The notes below the pieces were generated by a model, which had not been told where the DNA came from, searched no databases, and saw only the letters and a list, made by a program, of their open reading frames with translations. Source: UBA3792 sp045114775 (GTDB lineage Bacteria > Bacillota > Clostridia > Christensenellales > CAG-138). Taken from it: a stretch of 64,000 nucleotides of DNA. The DNA lies in contig JBGULC010000028.1 of assembly GCA_045114775.1 (NCBI GenBank), forward strand, positions 62,001 to 126,000, read 5' to 3'. Both the position numbers and the translations under genes were made by a program. Positions 52,054 to 60,942 of the stretch are shown piece after piece (position 1 is the stretch's first letter; the number at the start of each line of letters is the position of its first letter).

Positions 52054-55000
52054 TTAATTGTTGTTCAGGCCTGCGCGATACGTGACTTCTGCTTCGTGGA
52101 ACTGATACATAGCCGCAACCATCATCCTTGCCTCATCCAGGAACGGTATGGCTCCTTCTTCGGCCTTCAGTACAGCATCGATATACGAGAACACGGAAGC
52201 CGTGATCACGTATTTGCGCCCCGCATTTCCCTTAACGGTAAACTGCTTATCCAGATTATGCGGCGTGATGCCTTCGATCTTGACCTCGTAGCAGCGGTCC
52301 GATCCGGAGGTGATGTCTCTGATCGTCCATGTGTAACCGCTGCGCTTGATCATCGGATTGTCAAGCGAAAGCGTCAGCGCGCTGGTGATGCGTACCGTCG
52401 GAACGGACGTCGTATTCTCCTTCATATGGATCTGAACGAACAACGCAGTGGCGGATTCCAAAGAAACCGCAAGCGTAACGCGATCGACGTCCGATTTCCC
52501 AAGCTCCAGATTGCCGGGATACTCACGCGAATGGCTTTCGGTCATTCTTCCGATCGCATCATAATCGTACTGCGTCGCATAGTAACGCACGACCGGCGTA
52601 TAGTATCCGACAAGCGTCGGCTTGGCTTTGAAGAAATACTGCTGCGAATAGTAGCCGAAATCGATCATGGCGCGAATAACGCGCAGCGCGTCGACGTTAC
52701 CGTCCTGCGTGCTGTCCGCACGCTCGAAGTATTTGACATACTCCTCGAGCGAATAGTGCTTGTAAGAAATCTTTTCGCCGTCGCACCAAAGCTCTGCGGT
52801 GATATCGTCTGCCATCTGGATCGCGTTCAGGAAGCAGGTAAAGCCGTAGTTGTCCGGGTTCACAGAGCTCTTATGGTTCGGATCGAAGGTATCGATCTGT
52901 TCGTCCGTGGACTTGCCGATCTTGAAGTGCATCTCACACTTCGAGGTGTCGAGCCCCGTGAGGTCGACGTAGAAGTTGATGCCGATCTGTCCGGAGAGCA
53001 GCACGGACTGTGTACGGAAGACCTTGCGCATCGGCGCGTGGATCACGACATCCGCCGCCGGCATGGTGAAGTACCAGCGATCGCCGTCCTTCGTCAGGTT
53101 CACGGTGTTGCTGCCATACGTGATGTACGGCGTTCCGTCGAGCGCGTAGCCCGCCTCCGCAAGGATGGAAACGTAGACCTTCTGGTTCAGCGCGAGCTCA
53201 TAGATGATGTTCGTCTCGTTTGCGCGGCTGTCGCGAATGAACGGCGTACCGGTGGAAAGCGAGATGCTGCCGTGCTCAAGGTTGTAGGTCAGCGACTCTG
53301 CGTTCAGCGGGTTTACCGTCGATTTGTCTGCGGCGTCCGCCTTGTATGCCTTCTGCACGTCGAACACGTGGTTCGTCCAGTCGACGCGCGGATAGTGGAT
53401 CTGTCCGTCGTAGCCGGTCACGTTGCCGATCTGCTCCTCGAAGAAGACGAAGACCATGCCGGTATAGGCCGGATCCTGCGGATATTCGCTGTCGGAATAG
53501 CGGTAGGTCGGGTATTCAAGGCTCATGCCGTCCGGCAGCCATTCGGTGATCGAACCGTTCTGGACCTTAACGACCTTGATCTTGTCGCCCGATTCGAGCC
53601 AGGTCAGGACCATATGCTCGTATTCGGAGCCGTACAGGCCTTTGATGGTCTCGTTCTTGTTGTTGATGATCTCGTTGCCGTTGAACTCCTTGTTGATAAA
53701 GAGCTTGTCGTCCTGACGGATCTGCGAGGTCGCAATATCGACAAGGTAGAAATCGTACGGCAGGTGTCTGACAAAGATGCAGTTCTGGAACCAGTCGGAA
53801 GGTCCGCCGTAGCCCGGGCGGAAGTAGATGACGCTCGTGCCCGCGTCGGCGCTCGTGACCGTGTAGTTCGGTCCGGTTGCCGGGTACCATGTGTCGATCG
53901 CGCCGTCCACGACCTTGACGACCTTGATCTTCTGTCCCGCCACGAGGTCGACCGTCAGGAGCATCTGTCCGGAGACCGAAAGGTCGTCGACAAACTTGTC
54001 GTTGCCGTCAATGTCTGCCGCCGTAAAGCCGTACTGTCCGATCAGGTAGTAGCCGTTGGTCGCAAGCTTCTTATAGGTCGCAGTGACGGTAACGGGCGCG
54101 GCCGGCATCGTGAACTCGTAAATGAAGGTCTGTCCGTCCTGCTCCTTCAACGTCACCTCCACGGTCTCGTTCGTCGTGTTGTTCTTCACGGTCAGGGTCT
54201 TGACCGCGTAATCCTCGTTTGCGTTGACGACGATCTGCACCGTGGTATTCGCGTACGCTTCGTTGTTGCGCGGGATCGCGTTCATCGTGCCCTGTACGCC
54301 GCTGTCCAGCGTGATCGCGTACGCCGTGCGGATGAAGTAAACGTTGACGATCGCGTCGGCGTCCGGCATCGTGAAGGTCAAAACGCCGTCGCCCTGCGCG
54401 ACATCGTTGACCACCATTTGTTTGAAAACGTAGCCGATGCTCGCCTCGATCGTGATCGTAACGGTCTCGCCGGGCTCCGCCGTGGTCTTGTCCGCGAATG
54501 CGGTGCCGAGGCCGTATGCGGTTACATGAATCGAATAACTGCCTGCCGTGACTTCATCAAAGACCGCTTCGACGGTGATCGCATAGCCCGGCATAGTAAA
54601 GGTATACGAACTGTTCGCGAGATACTCCGACGTGACGTCTCTGCCGTCGACCTTCAGCGCGCGGAACGAGTAGCCATCGGCGGGCGTAACGGTCAACGTG
54701 ACTTCGCTGCCTTCAAGCGCTTCCGTCGGGACCGCGACCGTGCCCTCGCCGGTCACATGCGTCGTGATCCGATAGGACTGTGCAGGCGGGATCTCCTTGA
54801 ACGTGACGGAAAGCGTAACGGCTTCGGCGGGCATTGTAAACGTGCCGGTGTTGCCTTCGAAATTCCATGTCTCAGGCGCGCCGGTAACGGAATCGAGCTC
54901 ATAGCCCTCGTTCGGCGTGATCGTGACGGTGACGGTCTCGCCCGCCTGCGCCGCGGTTTTGTCCGCGACCGCCGTGCCGTTGCCGTCGGTGGTGACCGTG

Positions 55001-55428
55001 ACTGTATAGGTCGTGATCACGTTCTTTTCGGCGTAGAGGCAGTTATAATGCCAGCCGGCTTCACCGTCGGAATTCGGACGGAAATAGATCGTGTAATTGC
55101 CCGCTTCGGAGATCGTATAGTTGTTGTCCATGCCATCCGGGTACCACGCGGATTTGTTCCCGTTGGTGACCTTAAACTCCGCGTTGGCTTCAAGGTCCAG
55201 CGTGATCATGTACTCCGTCGTGCTCGAGCCGGTATTCTGCGTGAGCTTATAATCCTCGTTCACGTTCCAGCCGTTCATGGAACCGACCAGATAGAAGTCC
55301 GACGCGCCGCGCTCCTGCTGCGGTTCTTCCGTGTCCGCCGCCGTCACGCTGCCGAACAGGCCGAATACCATCACCAGCGCGATCAGAAGCGACAGGACGC
55401 GTCTTGTCTTTCCGTACCGTTCATTCAT
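52054..55428 (-). CDS. large secreted protein with repeated beta modules
   Basis: 1124 residues with a signal peptide (RRVLSLLIALVMVFGLFGSV) and AAGGAG upstream. Three carbohydrate-module-like units recur, each with a 'YLVGSMNGWNVNEDYKL'-type start and a WYPDGMDNNYTI or WYPATGPNYTV strand. Between the first two are about four Ig-like bacterial repeats of the TVTPADGY / TFTMPGYAITVEAVF kind. The C-terminal third is a domain frequent in gut clostridial surface proteins (QIGINFYVDLTGLD, YGFTCFLNAIQMADDITAEL, SLEEYVKYFERAD). No enzyme motif was seen; adhesion or glycan binding is likely. There is no sortase signal or dockerin. Confidence 0.85.
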   Translation of the reverse strand: MNERYGKTRRVLSLLIALVMVFGLFGSVTAADTEEPQQERGASDFYLVGSMNGWNVNEDYKLTQNTGSSTTEYMITLDLEANAEFKVTNGNKSAWYPDGMDNNYTISEAGNYTIYFRPNSDGEAGWHYNCLYAEKNVITTYTVTVTTDGNGTAVADKTAAQAGETVTVTITPNEGYELDSVTGAPETWNFEGNTGTFTMPAEAVTLSVTFKEIPPAQSYRITTHVTGEGTVAVPTEALEGSEVTLTVTPADGYSFRALKVDGRDVTSEYLANSSYTFTMPGYAITVEAVFDEVTAGSYSIHVTAYGLGTAFADKTTAEPGETVTITIEASIGYVFKQMVVNDVAQGDGVLTFTMPDADAIVNVYFIRTAYAITLDSGVQGTMNAIPRNNEAYANTTVQIVVNANEDYAVKTLTVKNNTTNETVEVTLKEQDGQTFIYEFTMPAAPVTVTATYKKLATNGYYLIGQYGFTAADIDGNDKFVDDLSVSGQMLLTVDLVAGQKIKVVKVVDGAIDTWYPATGPNYTVTSADAGTSVIYFRPGYGGPSDWFQNCIFVRHLPYDFYLVDIATSQIRQDDKLFINKEFNGNEIINNKNETIKGLYGSEYEHMVLTWLESGDKIKVVKVQNGSITEWLPDGMSLEYPTYRYSDSEYPQDPAYTGMVFVFFEEQIGNVTGYDGQIHYPRVDWTNHVFDVQKAYKADAADKSTVNPLNAESLTYNLEHGSISLSTGTPFIRDSRANETNIIYELALNQKVYVSILAEAGYALDGTPYITYGSNTVNLTKDGDRWYFTMPAADVVIHAPMRKVFRTQSVLLSGQIGINFYVDLTGLDTSKCEMHFKIGKSTDEQIDTFDPNHKSSVNPDNYGFTCFLNAIQMADDITAELWCDGEKISYKHYSLEEYVKYFERADSTQDGNVDALRVIRAMIDFGYYSQQYFFKAKPTLVGYYTPVVRYYATQYDYDAIGRMTESHSREYPGNLELGKSDVDRVTLAVSLESATALFVQIHMKENTTSVPTVRITSALTLSLDNPMIKRSGYTWTIRDITSGSDRCYEVKIEGITPHNLDKQFTVKGNAGRKYVITASVFSYIDAVLKAEEGAIPFLDEARMMVAAMYQFHEAEVTYRAGLNNN

Positions 55429-55638
55429 CTTGATGCATCTCCTTCACAGATAGTCATGCTGTATGCATACCAATTCTTATATATTATAGTAAAATCAATG
55501 TAAAATGTCTATATGTTTTCACGAAAAAATCGTCAAAATATGCGTAAATATCGAAAACTCTCCGTTGCTTCGGGGGCTTTTCTTTTGGCCCGAAAGCTGA
55601 TACAATATCGGTATCAGAAAGCGGGAGGACAAACGGCC

Positions 55639-56466
55639 ATGCTTATGAAGATCGCGGGCATTCAGCTTCTGCAAAAGGCGACGAAGCCGGAAACGTACGC
55701 GCATATCCGCGCGCTCGTTTCCGCGATCCCGGACGGCGCGGCGGACCTTATTATGCTCCCGGAGATGTGGAACGGGCCGTATGAAGCGCGGCTGTTTCCG
55801 ACCTTTGCGGAGCCCATGGACGGGCCTTCGCGGCAGTTTCTCTCGGATCTTGCGAAGGAAAAGCGCGTATACCTCTGCGGCGGCTCGATCGCCGAGCGCG
55901 AGGGCGACCGTGTCTACAACACCGCGTACGTCTTCGATCCCGAAGGGCGCGAGATCGCCAGACACCGCAAGATGCACCTCTTCGACATTGACGTGAAGGG
56001 CGGGCAGCGCTTCTTCGAGTCCGACACGCTCTCGCCCGGAAACGAGATCACCGTCTTCTCCACCCCGTTTTGCAGGATGGGCCTCTGCATCTGCTACGAT
56101 TTCCGCTTCCCCGAGCTTTCGCGGCTGATGGTCGACGCAGGCGCAAAGGTCATTCTCGTCCCCGCCGCGTTCAATATGACGACCGGCCCCGCGCATTGGG
56201 AGCTGCTGTTCAGAAGCCGCGCAGTCGACAATCAGGTCTATACCGTCGGCGTCGCGCCCGCGCGCGATCCCGCAGCGTCCTATCAATCATGGGGGCATTC
56301 GATCGTCTGCTCGCCGTGGGGCGAGGTGCTCACACAGACGGACGAAAAGGAGGGCGTTCTGCTCGCTTCGCTCGATCTCGACCGCGTCGATCGGGTCCGG
56401 AACGAGCTCCCGCTTTTAAAGCAGCGGCGAACGGATATTTACCGACTGGAGCGAGTCAGGCCATGA
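55639..56466 (+). CDS. carbon-nitrogen hydrolase (nitrilase superfamily, omega-amidase-like)
   Basis: 275 residues from MLMKIAGIQLLQK, with GGGAGG upstream and a TACAAT box at 55601. The Glu-Lys-Cys triad is intact: Glu in LIMLPEMWNGPY, Lys in RHRKMHLFDIDV and Cys152 in GLCICYDFRFPEL. The sequence resembles omega-amidases/NIT2, which hydrolyse alpha-ketoglutaramate or similar amides. It starts a five-gene plus-strand run and overlaps the next gene by four bases (ATGA). A truncated relative with the same promoter lies at 41436. Confidence 0.92.
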   Translation: MLMKIAGIQLLQKATKPETYAHIRALVSAIPDGAADLIMLPEMWNGPYEARLFPTFAEPMDGPSRQFLSDLAKEKRVYLCGGSIAEREGDRVYNTAYVFDPEGREIARHRKMHLFDIDVKGGQRFFESDTLSPGNEITVFSTPFCRMGLCICYDFRFPELSRLMVDAGAKVILVPAAFNMTTGPAHWELLFRSRAVDNQVYTVGVAPARDPAASYQSWGHSIVCSPWGEVLTQTDEKEGVLLASLDLDRVDRVRNELPLLKQRRTDIYRLERVRP

Positions 56467-57020
56467 AACAGGTCGTCCACATCTTCGGCGCGTCCGGCTC
56501 CGGCACAAGCACGCTCGCAAAGGCGCTGTGCGAACGGACCGGCTTCACGCATATCGAATCGGACGATTGTCTCTGGCTCCCGACCGACCCGCCTTTTACA
56601 ACCAAACGCAGTCCCGAAGAACGGCTTGCCGTGATGCGGTGGGCGATCGCCGATGCGCAAAGCGTCGTGATCGCGGGCTCGCTCGTCGGCTGGGGCGATC
56701 CGCTGATCCCCTCGTTCACGCTTGCGGTGCGGCTTTCCGCGCTGACGGCGGTGCGGCTTCAAAGGGTCAAAGCGCGCGAACTTAAGCGCTTCGGCGCGCG
56801 GATTTTGCCGGGCGGCGATATGTACGAGGAGCAGCTCGCGTTTTACCGCTGGGCGGAAGGGTACGACGACGGCGGCGTCGAGATGCGCAGCAAAGCGATG
56901 CACGACGCGTGGCAGCAGCGGCTTCTGTGCCCGCGGCTCGACCTTGACGGCACGCAGCCGGTCGAAGCGCTTGTAAACGCCGTGCTTTCGGCTATGGAAC
57001 CGATCACCGAAACGGAGTGA
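56463..57020 (+). CDS. small P-loop NTPase (adenylate-kinase/shikimate-kinase-like)
   Basis: 185 residues. Walker A VHIFGASGSGTSTLAKAL, then an aspartate-rich substrate site THIESDDCLWLPTDPPF and a lid-like RVKARELKRFG. It resembles the AAA-type 'adenylate kinase-like' proteins of unknown substrate; phosphorylation of a small metabolite is likely. Start overlaps the nitrilase stop (ATGA), indicating coupling. Confidence 0.82.
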   Translation: MKQVVHIFGASGSGTSTLAKALCERTGFTHIESDDCLWLPTDPPFTTKRSPEERLAVMRWAIADAQSVVIAGSLVGWGDPLIPSFTLAVRLSALTAVRLQRVKARELKRFGARILPGGDMYEEQLAFYRWAEGYDDGGVEMRSKAMHDAWQQRLLCPRLDLDGTQPVEALVNAVLSAMEPITETE

Positions 57021-57024
57021 GACT

Positions 57025-57633
57025 ATGTGCGGACGATATGAGATCTATCAGGAGGTCAGAGACGAATACCTCGAAGCGCTGATCAAAGAAGCGCTGCGCG
57101 TGTCCGACAAGCTCGGCGCGGGTATGAAACCGTTCGGCGAGATCCGACCGACCGACGTTGCGCCGGTGATCGCGCCGAGCGCGCTGAACCGCAGGCTCGG
57201 CGCATTTCCGATGCAGTGGGGCTTCAGCCATCCGACCCGCGGCATGCTTGTATTCAATACGCGCATGGAGACCGCGCCGGAAAAGGACCTCTTTGTGAAC
57301 AGCATCGACGAGCGCCGCTGCCTCATTCCGGCGTCGCGCTATTTTGAATGGAAAAAGACCGATGCGGACAGAAAGACGCGCTTTGCATTCTCTACCGAAC
57401 GCGGCGATCCGCTGTACCTTGCCGGGCTCTATGTGCGCACCTCGGACAAACGGCGTCTCCCCTGCTTCTCCATCCTGACGCAGGACGCCGAAAAAAACAT
57501 CAGGGACGTCCATCCGCGCATGCCGGTGCTCGTGCCGTTCTCCCGCGCGGAGGAATGGCTCTCTCCCGACACGGACTTTCACGAATTCATCTATAATCTT
57601 TCCGTGCCGGTCGAAGCGAGGGCGGAACGATGA
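57025..57633 (+). CDS. SOS response-associated peptidase (SRAP, YedK/HMCES family)
   Basis: 202 residues. Cys2 directly after the initiator Met (MCGRYEIYQEV) is the residue that crosslinks to abasic sites in single-stranded DNA. The other signature residues are present: Asn in VFNTRMET, Glu in SRYFEWKKT and His in VHPRMPVLV. SRAP proteins shield abasic sites during replication. It lies 4 bases after the NTPase and overlaps the Smr gene by four bases. Confidence 0.93.
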   Translation: MCGRYEIYQEVRDEYLEALIKEALRVSDKLGAGMKPFGEIRPTDVAPVIAPSALNRRLGAFPMQWGFSHPTRGMLVFNTRMETAPEKDLFVNSIDERRCLIPASRYFEWKKTDADRKTRFAFSTERGDPLYLAGLYVRTSDKRRLPCFSILTQDAEKNIRDVHPRMPVLVPFSRAEEWLSPDTDFHEFIYNLSVPVEARAER

Positions 57634-57878
57634 GCGAACCGTTTGTTGAACTCGATCTGCACCGGATGCACCAATCGCAGGCGATCCGCGAGATCGACCG
57701 CGCGCTGCTGCGTGCCGACGGCGCGACGTATCAGCTCCGGCTCGTACACGGCTATCACGGCGGCGACGCGCTCAAAGCGATGATCCCAAAGATGTACCGG
57801 GACCACCCGAAAGTCAAGCGGATCCAAAAGGGCGACAACCCCGGCGTGACGATCCTCGTGCTGAAAGAACTGTACTGA
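57630..57878 (+). CDS. Smr-domain protein (MutS2 C-terminal-like)
   Basis: 82 residues, a single Smr domain: LDLHRMHQSQAIREIDRAL matches the LDLHG motif and LVHGYHGGDALKAMI matches the HGxGxG(A)LK motif, though the second glycine pattern is relaxed. Smr domains act as DNA or RNA nicking nucleases. The ATG overlaps the SRAP stop codon (ATGA), so the two nucleic-acid-related proteins are co-translated. Confidence 0.82.
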   Translation: MSEPFVELDLHRMHQSQAIREIDRALLRADGATYQLRLVHGYHGGDALKAMIPKMYRDHPKVKRIQKGDNPGVTILVLKELY

Positions 57879-57894
57879 ACGAAAGGGACGAATC

Positions 57895-58323
57895 ATGAAG
57901 GAATATCGGTTTTACGGCGCAGAGACGGCCGACGTGAAGGATGCAAACGGCCTGACTCCGCGGGCGTATTATGATCTTTTAACCGACTGCTGGTGCGCGG
58001 AGACCTGCGCGCCGCGCATGCGCGCTGACTGGAGCCCCGAGAATCCCACGCTCGGGCAATGCTCGATCACGTCGTTTCTCATTCAGGACCTTTACGGCGG
58101 CAAGGTGTACGGCGTGCCGCTGCCCGAAGGCGGCTATCATTGCTTCAACGCCGTCGGCGGCTGCGTTTTCGATCTCACGAGCGAGCAGTTCGGCGACACA
58201 AAGCTCGATTATTCAAACTGCCCCGAGCAGTTCCGCGAAATGCATTTTGCCGACGCGGACAAATACGCGCGCTACAAGCTCTTGAAACAAAGGCTTTCGG
58301 AACGGCTGAAAGCCAAAGCATAA
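57895..58323 (+). CDS. YunG-like protein
   Basis: 142 residues, cytoplasmic. WSPENPTLGQCSITSFLIQD, then YGVPLPEGGYHCFNAVGG and VFDLTSEQFG match the layout of the Bacillus YunG family, which has an invariant Cys and His resembling a papain-like active site. The biochemical role is not known. It ends the plus-strand run and is followed by a terminator. Confidence 0.75.
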   Translation: MKEYRFYGAETADVKDANGLTPRAYYDLLTDCWCAETCAPRMRADWSPENPTLGQCSITSFLIQDLYGGKVYGVPLPEGGYHCFNAVGGCVFDLTSEQFGDTKLDYSNCPEQFREMHFADADKYARYKLLKQRLSERLKAKA

Positions 58324-58326
58324 AAT

Positions 58327-58360
58327 AAAATCGGAGCGAGCCGAAGCTTTCTCCGATTTT
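58327..58360 (+). terminator. terminator of the nitrilase-YunG gene run
   Basis: AAAATCGGAG/CTCCGATTTT stem of 10 bp with a 14-base loop and a further T, four bases after the YunG-like stop. The A-rich start makes it usable in both directions. Confidence 0.85.
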
Positions 58361-58388
58361 TGTATGCCGCGACGCGTGCGTTTTCCGA

Positions 58389-59894
58389 TCAATATCCTTT
58401 TTCCGGGTTGATGATACTGCCGTCGATTGCGTTGATCAGCAGGATCGGCTGATATGTTTCCATGACGCCGTGATCATCGAAGCCGATCTGACGCTCCGAG
58501 GTGTTCGCATAGAACGCCCACACCGGGATCAACAGTCCCCGCTCGATGCTGTTTTGCTCCCGAACGCGCCAAAGTCCAAGCTCAACGCGGTCGATATGCT
58601 TCTCAAATCGCCACTCCAAACCGCTGCCCTGATAGTCCTTTGTTTCGGTTTCATACATGATCGGCAGCATCTTTTCCATGATTTTTTGAATCTCGGCAAA
58701 CGGCAAAAGGCTCGTCTGCTCAGCGACCGTATTGCCGATCGCAAGCGGAGTATTCAACTGGATGCAGTAAACGCCGCCGTCGTTGACGTCGATCCAGAAC
58801 GTCTCATATTCCCATGCGTCTGCATAGCTTTCTTCGTCCGCCGAAAACGCGGCGTCTTCATTCTCGTGCTCGTTTCCGGTCATCAAGGTACATACCCCTC
58901 TGACCTTATGCACACAGACGACACGGTAAGCAAACTCGGTCGATTCATTGTCCCTGATCACAAAGATTCGCTGCACTGTGTATGCGCTGTCGAGCTCTGC
59001 TGCTTTCAAAAAGTCCTCGGCGAACATCTTCGCCTTTTGCGGCGAGATCATGACGGAACCGTTCATCTCCGCAGGACACGGTTCGCCCCTATCCAGTTCT
59101 TTGCCCCAGATATAGCAGGGCGCTTGCTTTTCATTTCCTTTGATGAATGTAAAACCGGAAGATCGCAAAACGGCGCGAATGGAATACCCGATCTCCCGTC
59201 CAAACTCGTCATAGCTCGGCTTCACGATCGGCACAGTGTTGTTCGAAAGATTTGATACCGTAAATCGGTATCCTGTCTCTTTTGATTCCGCAGCCAGATA
59301 TGTCCATGAGGCCGCTTCCTTTCCTTCGTTGTCGAGTACCACACCCTTGATCAACGTGCCGTCGGCAGAATCACCGGTCGCGATGTCCGGCGCCGCCGCA
59401 TACTGTTTTTTCAGCGTTTCGAGCGCCTTCTGAACCTGCTCCTCGGATTCAAATCCGCATTCGCCGAAATTGCCGCCATCCGTGGCGGCAAGCAGCTGCT
59501 CGATCCCCTGCGCGATGTCGTTCTTTGTTTTTTCGTCTATAATCGCTGTCATCGGCACATCATCGACGAGCACGTTCCAAAGACGCGACACGGTTTTCTG
59601 ATCGAAATCGCTCGGAAACACACGCACGATCGGCAGTTCCCCGTCCGGCACAACGATCTCCGCATCGGCGTCGATCGAGAGAAAGCCCTTTTGATAGGAA
59701 TAGTTGAGACGCTCCGGTACGCCGAGTCGCTCCCGTATCGGCAGCGCAAGAAGCTCAGGCGCGATCGAAGCCCGCGCCTGTTCGATCATTTGCGTCTGAT
59801 CCTTGCCGACCACGATCGGCTTCTCCGGCGTCGGCTGACAGGCGGCAAGAAGCAGAAGCGCGGCAAGAAGAATGACAATAATATGTTTTTTCAC
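58389..59894 (-). CDS. large hypothetical lipoprotein, possibly DUF6034 family
   Basis: 501 residues from a GTG start (59894) preceded by AAAGGAG. Lipoprotein signal HIIVILLAALLLLAACQPTPE with the lipidated Cys before QPTPEKP. The mature protein alternates helical and beta regions (FWIDVNDGGVYCIQLNTPLA; ISPQKAKMFAEDFLKAAELD) and ends DGSIINPEKGY. I recall similar Clostridia lipoproteins under DUF6034; the match is tentative. No function is known. Confidence 0.8.
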   Translation of the reverse strand: MKKHIIVILLAALLLLAACQPTPEKPIVVGKDQTQMIEQARASIAPELLALPIRERLGVPERLNYSYQKGFLSIDADAEIVVPDGELPIVRVFPSDFDQKTVSRLWNVLVDDVPMTAIIDEKTKNDIAQGIEQLLAATDGGNFGECGFESEEQVQKALETLKKQYAAAPDIATGDSADGTLIKGVVLDNEGKEAASWTYLAAESKETGYRFTVSNLSNNTVPIVKPSYDEFGREIGYSIRAVLRSSGFTFIKGNEKQAPCYIWGKELDRGEPCPAEMNGSVMISPQKAKMFAEDFLKAAELDSAYTVQRIFVIRDNESTEFAYRVVCVHKVRGVCTLMTGNEHENEDAAFSADEESYADAWEYETFWIDVNDGGVYCIQLNTPLAIGNTVAEQTSLLPFAEIQKIMEKMLPIMYETETKDYQGSGLEWRFEKHIDRVELGLWRVREQNSIERGLLIPVWAFYANTSERQIGFDDHGVMETYQPILLINAIDGSIINPEKGY

Positions 59895-60063
59895 GGATTG
59901 CTCCTTTCTGTTGCTGACTGAAGCATACCAAAGGATGCAAAGAAGAACTATCACGAAAGTGTAATGAATTTGTAATGATTGTGCGTAATGCAGGGAGATT
60001 CGCTTGTCTTCTGCCTGATGTGGAAAAGGCGATCGGTGACGTTGATTGCGCAAACGCCTGCTT

Positions 60064-60350
60064 ACAACCCCTCAGTCACGACAAGTCGTGACAGCTCCCC
60101 TTGCACAGGGAAGCCGAGACGTCAATGATGTCCTTCTTGTACAAAGACGGGACTCGCGTTGCCATGTTCCGGACAATCTGCTTATTCCTTGCCTCCCCTG
60201 TGCAAGGGGAGGTGGCGAGGCTTGCCGAGCCGGAAGGGTTGTCTTTTCGGCATGCGGATGCGATCTCTTCCTACGGACCCTTGGTGCGAAACCAAAAGCC
60301 TTCCCCCTTGGGTGTGGAGGCGGCGAGGCTTGCCCCGCCGGGAGGGTTGT
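60064..60350. repeat. three copies of a ~52-bp intergenic repeat
   Basis: Copies at 60191-60242 and 60301-60350 share GGAGG(T/C)GGCGAGGCTTGCC followed by GGGAGGGTTGT-like ends. A third at 60064-60115 is in reverse orientation (ACAACCCCTCAGTCACG ... CTCCCCTTGCACAGGG). Each can fold into a hairpin. Such dispersed non-coding repeats are common in gut Clostridia genomes. The 470-base gap between the lipoprotein and the cyclo-ligase gene holds nothing else. Confidence 0.75.
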
Positions 60351-60364
60351 CGATCGGATAATGA

Positions 60365-60931
60365 TCAAACGGTTTCCGCGTCAAAGATCACGCGGTGCAT
60401 ACGAACGTCGTATTCGTCCGTTGGAATGTCGTCGCGCATGGCTTTTCGGAAGCACAGGCAGAGCGTTTTATCGGCGTTTCCTTCAAGGAAGCGGTCGTAA
60501 TAACCCGCGCCGTGCCCGAGACGTCTGCCGTCGCGCGACGCGGAAACGCACGGAACGAGGATCAAGTCGATCGCGTCCGGTCCGATCGTTTCCGAGCAGT
60601 CGACCGGCTCCAATATCCCATACGCGCCGGGCGCGAGATCGTCGGCGCTCTGGATCCGTACCGCAAGCATTTCATGCTTTCCGATGCACTTCGGCACACA
60701 GACCGTTTTGCCGTCGGCAAGCGCGGCCGCAAGGATCGCGGCGGTGTCCGGCTCGGTCGGCATGGCGATGTACAGAAAGACGGTTTCGGCCTCCCGATAC
60801 TCCTTCGATGCGAGGACCTTTTCGCCGATCCCGGCGCTCGCCGCCGCTTTGTATGCCTCCGGCAGTGTTCTGAGAAGCGCGGATACCTCTTTGCGCACCT
60901 GTTTTTTCCGTTCACGGACGCTTGTTTCCAT
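60365..60931 (-). CDS. 5-formyltetrahydrofolate cyclo-ligase
   Basis: 188 residues, normal for the family. The ATP/substrate signature RRLGHGAGYYDRFLEG and the N-terminal VRERKKQVRKEV with FLYIAMPTEPDT are diagnostic. It converts 5-formyl-THF to 5,10-methenyl-THF with ATP, returning folate to the one-carbon pool. GGAGGG precedes the ATG; it follows the anion-permease gene by 11 bases on the same strand. Confidence 0.94.
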   Translation of the reverse strand: METSVRERKKQVRKEVSALLRTLPEAYKAAASAGIGEKVLASKEYREAETVFLYIAMPTEPDTAAILAAALADGKTVCVPKCIGKHEMLAVRIQSADDLAPGAYGILEPVDCSETIGPDAIDLILVPCVSASRDGRRLGHGAGYYDRFLEGNADKTLCLCFRKAMRDDIPTDEYDVRMHRVIFDAETV

Positions 60932-60942
60932 ACGACCCTCCG

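Noticed and set aside
52030..55503. An 1157-codon plus-strand frame and a similar 900-codon frame at 49050-51752
   Set aside because: Same shadow effect opposite the secreted protein and opposite the ligase/E2-like genes, whose motifs are unambiguous.
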